The notes below the pieces were generated by a model. The model did not search any database and had not been told where the DNA came from. It saw only the letters and a list, made by a program, of their open reading frames with translations. This document shows positions 43,055-48,404 of a stretch of DNA of 48,404 nt, piece by piece. Source of the DNA: GCA-2401735 sp051252095 (GTDB lineage Bacteria > Pseudomonadota > Gammaproteobacteria > Burkholderiales > Methylophilaceae); contig JBPOFK010000018.1 of assembly GCA_051252095.1 (NCBI GenBank), positions 1-48,404 on the forward strand, read 5' to 3'. The first letter of the stretch is position 1; every line of letters begins with the position of its first letter. Both the position numbers and the translations under genes were made by a program.

Positions 43055-45931
43055 ATGGCAACGGAAAAAGACAAGTCAACTAAAGACAGGCAACATAAAA
43101 CGATCAATGTAATTGGTGGCAAACACCAAGAGCATCATAGTATGTTAGAAGTTGCACCGTTTTCAATTATTCGTTATGACAGAAACGGTTGTATTACCTA
43201 TCTTAATGCCAAGCTTGCAAATGATTTAGCAGTGACACCCGATGAAGTAATTGGTAAGTTACCTAATGAGGCATGGCCCGATAAACGTTTTGATGCTATT
43301 CAACAAGCTGCTGCGCGAGCGTTCAAATCAGAAGCTGAAGTCAGTATAGAAATCATCGGCTCAAATGATTTAGGTGAATCGTTTGTTCATATAATTCAAA
43401 TTATTCCCGAGAAGGATATAGCTGGAAAAATCATTGGTACAGTTGCTTTTGGTACTGACATTACAGCTCAAAAAATATATACACAATCGTTACTAGACCG
43501 TGCTCAGTTGGAGGAAACGTTATCTGGCCTTGCGAATAATGTGCCGGGTTTCATTTATACAGCGCATTTGGCAACAGATGGACATGTTAGCTTTCCATTT
43601 GCCAGCGCAGGAATTGAGGAGCTTATTGGTTTGCGACCTGAGGATATTCGCGATGATGTCGATGTGTTGCATGAGCGTTATCATCTAGATGATATTCCAC
43701 GCATCTATACACAGATGGCAGAGTCGGTGGAGGCGCTGTCGCAATTTTTCATTGAAATTCGTTTCTTTTACCCTGAAGATTGTATGCGCTGGGCTGAGAT
43801 TCGCGCCACACCACAACGACTCAAAGACGGCAGTACAAAATGGCATGGCATCATGGTTGATATTACAGAACGGAAGCTCAATCAAGAAGCGATAATGGAA
43901 GCTCAGCATGCATTGGAAGATGCTCAACGCATCGCGCATATTGGTAGTTGGGATGTAGATCTCATCAATGACAGACATAGTTGGAGTGATGAAACTTATC
44001 GAATTTGGGAATTAGATAAATCAAATTTTGCATCAACTTACGATGCATTTATTGAAACAGTGCATCCAGATGATCGAGAAAAAGTAACCAATGCTTATAA
44101 CCAGTCAATAATCGATAAGACGATTTATCAGGTTGAGCATCGATTGTTATTTCCAGATGGACGAGTGAAATATATAAAAGAACGCGGTGAGCCTTTATAC
44201 AATGATAAAGGAAGTCCAATCCGTTTTGTCGGTACAGCACTAGACATCACAGAACAGAAACATTTTGAAGAATTAGTGTCTTTCCAAAACTATGCGCTTG
44301 ACCATATTGGTGAGGCTGTTTATCTCATTGATGAGCATGCCAACATCCTTCATGTTAACAATGCAGCATGCAAGATGCTTGATTATACGAAAGATGAGCT
44401 ATTGGCAATGCGGATAAATGATCTTAATCCAGATGTCGATCAACAAAACTGGCAGCGGCATTGGAATGATTTAGTTGATAGGAAGACAATCACCTTCGAA
44501 ACACATCATAGAAGCAAAGGAGGAGCACTTGTTCCTATCGAGGTGAATGCCAATGCGATTGAGCATGAAGGAAAGCAGATTAACTTTGCCTTAATGCGGG
44601 ACATTACCAAGCGCAAGCAAATTGAAGCACAAATACAGCACCAGGCAAGCTACGACATGTTGACTGGGTTACCTAATCGACGTCTATTTGGAGACAGATT
44701 ACATGAGGAAATTATTAAGGCAAGCCGAAGCGAAAGCAATGTATCACTCCTTTTTATTGACCTCGATCGCTTCAAGGAAATTAATGACACGTTAGGGCAT
44801 CACTATGGTGATCAGCTTTTAATTCAGGTCTCACAGCGTATCCAACAGTGCGTGCGAGAAAGCGACACGCTGGCTAGGATGGGTGGCGATGAATTTGTGA
44901 TTCTTCTAACTGGAGTCACTGAAATGGGCCAACTAGGACGGATGGCGCAAGACATTATTGAGGTTTTAACTACCCCGTTTATTTTTGAAGAAAAAGTTTC
45001 CTATATGTCAGCAAGCATAGGTATTGCTAATTATCCTTCTGATGTTGACAACATGGATGGTCTAATTAGTGCGGCGGATCAGGCTATGTATGTTGCCAAA
45101 GAGCGAGGGCGCAATGGCTTTAGCTTTTTTACACCTGCTATGCAAAAAGAGGTGCAAGAACGTCTAGCATTGGCAAATGATTTACGCCAAGCTGTTCTTA
45201 AAGGTCAGTTACAAATTCATCTGCAGCCTATTATTGATATATCCACTGGGTGTGTAGTGAAAGCTGAGGCTTTGATACGCTGGAATCACCCGCATCATGG
45301 CATGGTTCCACCAGATAAATTTATACCCATAGCCGAAGAAACAGGTTTAATTCACGAGATTGGAGATTGGGTATTTCGCCAAGCTGGCCTAGCGATGTCA
45401 CGTTGGATTAAAGCCTGTCCCGCTGAGAATGAACCCTGCCAAATCAGCGTCAATATGTCTGCGCGACAGTTTACTCAAAGTGAAATTGGCATGAGCTGGA
45501 TTAATTATTTGGAAACAATAAACGTACCTGCAAAACACATCGTGATAGAAATCACAGAAAGCCTCTTGTTAGGCGATGAGTTAGACATTTTGAGAAAACT
45601 AAACCGTTTGCGAGAGGCAGGTATAAATTTAGCACTTGATGATTTTGGAACTGGTTATTCGGCGATGATCTATCTTAAGAAGTTCAATATTGACTATTTA
45701 AAGATAGATTGCTCTTTTGTGCGTGACCTAGAGATCGATGCTAACGACAGAGCGATTGCAGAAGCTATCGTAGTGATGGCGCATAAGTTAGGTTTAAAGA
45801 CAATTGCTGAAGGTGTTGAGACACAAGATCAGAAAGCTATTTTAGCAGAAGTCGGATGCGACTATCTTCAAGGATTTCTTTACGCTAAACCGATGCCAGT
45901 TGATGAGTTTATCTCGTTTGTGCAGATTTAA
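43055..45931 (+). CDS. Multi-PAS GGDEF-EAL c-di-GMP enzyme
   Basis: A 958-residue cytoplasmic signalling protein. Four PAS-type domains come first: around residues 30-140 (VAPFSIIRYDRNGCITYLN), 160-280, 283-405 (RIAHIGSWDVDLINDRHSWS) and 410-525 (NYALDHIGEAVYLIDEHANI). GGDEF follows with GGDEF near 610 and an RESD inhibition site just before, then an EAL domain (KAEALIRW near 736, DDFGTGYSAMIYL, AEGVE). Both catalytic sites look complete, so it may make and break c-di-GMP, with PAS domains switching between them upon an unknown (redox, light or small-molecule) signal. The ATG at 43055 lacks a strong ribosome site. No transmembrane helix. It is bracketed by the helicase gene and a fragment of that gene. 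Confidence 0.93.
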   Translation: MATEKDKSTKDRQHKTINVIGGKHQEHHSMLEVAPFSIIRYDRNGCITYLNAKLANDLAVTPDEVIGKLPNEAWPDKRFDAIQQAAARAFKSEAEVSIEIIGSNDLGESFVHIIQIIPEKDIAGKIIGTVAFGTDITAQKIYTQSLLDRAQLEETLSGLANNVPGFIYTAHLATDGHVSFPFASAGIEELIGLRPEDIRDDVDVLHERYHLDDIPRIYTQMAESVEALSQFFIEIRFFYPEDCMRWAEIRATPQRLKDGSTKWHGIMVDITERKLNQEAIMEAQHALEDAQRIAHIGSWDVDLINDRHSWSDETYRIWELDKSNFASTYDAFIETVHPDDREKVTNAYNQSIIDKTIYQVEHRLLFPDGRVKYIKERGEPLYNDKGSPIRFVGTALDITEQKHFEELVSFQNYALDHIGEAVYLIDEHANILHVNNAACKMLDYTKDELLAMRINDLNPDVDQQNWQRHWNDLVDRKTITFETHHRSKGGALVPIEVNANAIEHEGKQINFALMRDITKRKQIEAQIQHQASYDMLTGLPNRRLFGDRLHEEIIKASRSESNVSLLFIDLDRFKEINDTLGHHYGDQLLIQVSQRIQQCVRESDTLARMGGDEFVILLTGVTEMGQLGRMAQDIIEVLTTPFIFEEKVSYMSASIGIANYPSDVDNMDGLISAADQAMYVAKERGRNGFSFFTPAMQKEVQERLALANDLRQAVLKGQLQIHLQPIIDISTGCVVKAEALIRWNHPHHGMVPPDKFIPIAEETGLIHEIGDWVFRQAGLAMSRWIKACPAENEPCQISVNMSARQFTQSEIGMSWINYLETINVPAKHIVIEITESLLLGDELDILRKLNRLREAGINLALDDFGTGYSAMIYLKKFNIDYLKIDCSFVRDLEIDANDRAIAEAIVVMAHKLGLKTIAEGVETQDQKAILAEVGCDYLQGFLYAKPMPVDEFISFVQI

Positions 45932-46013
45932 ACAGTAGTCATTTGTTTGTAATGATAAAAAAAGGTGAAATAGACTTTTTGATTCTTAAGACCTGGCAAA
46001 CCGAAAATTGACT

Positions 46014-47543
46014 TTATTTGACTACTCCTTGATTTAGTTCGATCTCTTTACTCGTATCTCCATAACCTTTTTGTGTTAACAATGCCTGTTTGGTGTAATT
46101 AGCTACCTTATTCCTGAGGGCTGGAATAGCATCTCGATTAGTAAAAATAGTTGGAAATTTATAGCTTAACCACGCATATAAACTAATGTGTTGGCTGAGA
46201 ATTTCAGCTTGTTGGAGATGTTTATCACTGCCCCCATTAAGCCAAGCAGGTGTGAGTGGAATGGGGTGTAGTTTATTTTGGGAAATGCTTTGAATGCATT
46301 GAATAAAATAGTCTTTCTCGATGGGCACTTGAATGGAAAGCGGGGCGCAAGCTAATGCAAATTTATCCTTAAACGCCATATTTGGTGAGACTTCATCTAC
46401 AATTAGTGCTAGTGTATATTGCGCGCTCGCATGGCTGGTTTCACACAAATCATCTTTTTTAAACTGATGATCTGTAAGATAAGCAATGCATTCTGCCATT
46501 CTATTTGAATGTAATTTATCAGATATATTCTTTAAATAACTGATTTGTATTGATATTGGTAAGTGGGATATGTGCGCAGTATCATCTGTATTGAGCATGT
46601 GCTCAATATGCATTTGCTCATCATCTTCTAATACATTTACATAACCCGTTTCATACACGCCATAACGACCGGCTCTGCCTGCAATTTGGCGCACTTCAGT
46701 CGCATTTAATAAGCGTGAAGCCACACCGTCAAATTTATGAATATTGGCAAAAATAACACGTCTGATGGGTAAATTCAGCCCCATACCAATCGCATCAGTT
46801 GCTACTAGTATTTCAGCTGTGCCTGATAAAAAGCGCTCTGATTCATGCCGTCTTACTTCTGGGGAAAGCGCGCCATAAATGCTAGCGACTTTAAAGCCCC
46901 AATTTCTAAATCTTGCAGAAAGAGTCAAAACATCTTTTCTGCTAAAGGTGACTATGGCATCACCTTTTTGCAACTGGTGCTTTAGCTTAGGTTTGCTATA
47001 ACGTTTGCCACATAAACTATTTTCCTCAAATAAAAGCGGTGTTTTGCGTTCTAGATAAGTGATTTTGTATTGCTCACTTAGTGCATCTAAAGCCTTAGTA
47101 CAAAGCTTAGTAACTGCATTAGAGCCACAAATGTAGACTTGCTTTGCTGGCACACCTACTAATGCTGCTGTCCAAGCAGGTCCACGGTCTGGATCATTTA
47201 GCATTTGTATTTCATCTATTACGGCAACAGCAACGGCTTTAGTACTATGCATCATCTCTATTGTAGAAGCAGTATGTTGCGCGCCATCCATAACAATACG
47301 TTCTTCACCGGTGATGAGGTTGCATGGGATGCCAGCCTGTACCAGCCTATCACGCACTTCCATCGCTAATAAGCGTAATGGGGCTAAGTAAACACCACTT
47401 TCAGCTGCAATTAATGCATTAAGTGCGTGATAGGTTTTGCCTGAGTTTGTTGGACCAAGGTAAAAATGATGCTGTCGGTTTAATTGCCGTGCGAGTTTAA
47501 AGCGGCTGGCATAGGCAAAAAATGTTTGATTTGAATTAAGCAA
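46014..47543 (-). CDS. SUV3-type DEAD/DExH RNA helicase
   Basis: A 509-residue helicase resembling SUV3, the degradosome helicase of mitochondria, whose bacterial homologues have unstudied roles in RNA handling. Motifs: Walker A YLGPTNSGKTYHAL (about residues 28-41), VIDEIQML (Walker B, about 108-115), VATDAIGMGLNLP, IAGRAGRYG (motif VI) and an SUV3-C-like C-terminal region. There is no RNase partner gene next to it; it is followed, with an 8-nt overlap, by no further gene in its 3' direction except the PAS gene's convergent end, and its 5' end overlaps a DUF4202 gene on the same strand. Substrate and partner are unknown. Confidence 0.87.
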   Translation of the reverse strand: MLNSNQTFFAYASRFKLARQLNRQHHFYLGPTNSGKTYHALNALIAAESGVYLAPLRLLAMEVRDRLVQAGIPCNLITGEERIVMDGAQHTASTIEMMHSTKAVAVAVIDEIQMLNDPDRGPAWTAALVGVPAKQVYICGSNAVTKLCTKALDALSEQYKITYLERKTPLLFEENSLCGKRYSKPKLKHQLQKGDAIVTFSRKDVLTLSARFRNWGFKVASIYGALSPEVRRHESERFLSGTAEILVATDAIGMGLNLPIRRVIFANIHKFDGVASRLLNATEVRQIAGRAGRYGVYETGYVNVLEDDEQMHIEHMLNTDDTAHISHLPISIQISYLKNISDKLHSNRMAECIAYLTDHQFKKDDLCETSHASAQYTLALIVDEVSPNMAFKDKFALACAPLSIQVPIEKDYFIQCIQSISQNKLHPIPLTPAWLNGGSDKHLQQAEILSQHISLYAWLSYKFPTIFTNRDAIPALRNKVANYTKQALLTQKGYGDTSKEIELNQGVVK

Positions 47544-48138
47544 CGGCTTTCAACACAATTGGTAATAAGTGCTCTGGAATCGTAATCAAGCTAAGTGCAG
47601 CAGCACGGCCTTTATCTGACATTTTGAGATAGGATTTACGCAAAATAGTTAAGAATTTTTCTTCTGGATAGTCGCTATATTTTTGTACAAAAGCATCTAA
47701 ATCATATTCTAAAAAAGCTAGCACAATGACATCTTCAAGTGTTTGTGTGTCAGGGTTTGAGCGTAAATGTTCTTTTTTAAGTAATACAGAAACTTTTTCT
47801 ACCGTTTCTTCGTCATAACCGTTGTCTATTAGCACCTTTGCCGCGATTTCTGCATGATAACTTTTAAGTGTTGTGCGCCATTGCATGTAACCTGGTTTAG
47901 TCATCGGGAAATCGCTGCGTGGGATTGCCCAGCGTTGAATGTGTTGCGCTCGAGTAGCTAATTTTAGGGCTTCTGAAGCATCTTTTGCATAGCGGTCAAG
48001 CATTTCACTCATTCTTTGTGCATAGATTAATTCTTTGGGTTGTTGGATGCTATCTACAGTGATTTTGTTAGGGTCTTCAGCATTAAGCGCATCAAATGCG
48101 GCGATAGTATTATTGAAACGTAATTGGTTTGCAATCAT
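47536..48138 (-). CDS. DUF4202 family protein
   Basis: A 200-residue soluble protein of the DUF4202 family: AQRMSEMLDRYA, RAQHIQRWAIPRSDFPMT and the GYMQWRTTLKSYHAEIAAKVL element with conserved histidines, which recalls metal-binding HD-like helices. No signal peptide. The gene is first of a two-gene transcript with the helicase; ends overlap by 8 nt. The DUF4202-helicase pair suggests a shared RNA-related role, though nothing in the sequence proves this. Function unknown. Confidence 0.83.
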   Translation of the reverse strand: MIANQLRFNNTIAAFDALNAEDPNKITVDSIQQPKELIYAQRMSEMLDRYAKDASEALKLATRAQHIQRWAIPRSDFPMTKPGYMQWRTTLKSYHAEIAAKVLIDNGYDEETVEKVSVLLKKEHLRSNPDTQTLEDVIVLAFLEYDLDAFVQKYSDYPEEKFLTILRKSYLKMSDKGRAAALSLITIPEHLLPIVLKAVA

Positions 48139-48296
48139 GAGGTTTATTTGGTTTAGATTGTTGAATACTGAGATTTTAAAGGTTTCGTTGATTTGATTAA
48201 AGATTAATTGTTGATTTGCGTCAAATAGTCATAATTGAATAAGGGCTAATGTAGAGGCTAGTTGTTGATATGCTGCACAAGCATGGATAAATTCAG

Positions 48297-48404
48297 ATGA
48301 TAGATTTTTTTAAAAAATTACCAAACACTACGCAATATCCTGTGGGAATTGAGTGGACAATATTCAAAAAGATTCCTTTGATCATCATCGGAGGAACCGT
48401 CTTG
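48297..48404 (+). CDS. N-terminus of an unidentified gene, cut by the window end
   Basis: From ATG 48297 an open frame runs to the end of the window (36 residues), reading MIDFFKKLPNTTQYPVGIE then WTIFKKIPLIIIGGTVL. The second half is a strongly hydrophobic stretch after basic residues, as at the start of a membrane protein. It diverges from the DUF4202 gene with about 158 nt between. Coordinates are incomplete and the family is not recognisable. Confidence 0.45.
   Translation, partial: MIDFFKKLPNTTQYPVGIEWTIFKKIPLIIIGGTVL

Noticed and set aside
1..48404. CRISPR arrays, insertion sequences, rRNA genes, and known riboswitches
   Set aside because: No regularly spaced repeats, transposase genes with flanking inverted repeats, rRNA-like sequence or recognisable riboswitch core was seen by eye on either strand.

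Overview
The window looks like a chromosomal segment of a low-G+C methylotrophic betaproteobacterium, most likely Methylophilaceae (Methylotenera-like). The grounds are a formaldehyde-activating-enzyme paralogue, a PQQ-dependent dehydrogenase lipoprotein, a membrane malate:quinone oxidoreductase, a betaproteobacterial-type MutL with an endonuclease motif, and the arrangement aspC/tRNA-Asn near uvrB. The family assignment is inference from gene content; no 16S rRNA lies in the window.

Layout. 1-5.5 kb: a tightly overlapped glycogen/alpha-glucan operon (glgC, GH57 glucanase, malQ, ROK glucokinase). 5.5-6.9 kb: the main accessory island, two gene cassettes on the minus strand with attC-type recombination sites, a candidate array promoter and no integrase in the window, i.e. 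a CALIN-like integron remnant. 7.0-16.0 kb: housekeeping genes (queG, tsaE, amiC, mutL, miaA) interrupted by a membrane diguanylate cyclase and by a K+ channel plus a small membrane protein. 16.2-19.2 kb: MscS channel, a soluble MgtE-N/CBS protein and the MgtE Mg2+ transporter in one overlapping operon, closed by a bidirectional terminator. 19.2-23.0 kb: Fae-like protein and DapC, an EamA exporter, PilU. 23.0-29.7 kb: a TPR/SPINDLY-type O-GlcNAc transferase, a stand-alone MnmC oxidoreductase domain, the PQQ dehydrogenase and Mqo. 29.9-34.7 kb: a YfiR/YfiN-like c-di-GMP module, a coiled-coil exported protein and a CHASE-GGDEF enzyme. 34.9-39.7 kb: tRNA-Asn, aspartate aminotransferase, an exported trypsin-like protease with TPRs, uvrB. 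39.7-48.4 kb: SemiSWEET, rhodanese lipoprotein, an endonuclease/exonuclease/phosphatase-fold protein, an EAL protein, a four-PAS GGDEF-EAL protein, a SUV3-type RNA helicase coupled to a DUF4202 gene, and the start of one more gene.

Themes. Five c-di-GMP enzymes lie within 48 kb, together with PilU, suggesting heavy investment in the motile/sessile switch. Carbon storage (glycogen), periplasmic oxidation (PQQ dehydrogenase) and a Fae paralogue fit a methylotroph that buffers carbon flux. The observations most worth a second look are the integrase-less cassette array, a degenerate copy of the 3' part of the SUV3-type helicase gene on the other side of the neighbouring PAS-GGDEF-EAL gene, and enzyme paralogues with replaced key residues (Fae-like, PQQ dehydrogenase).
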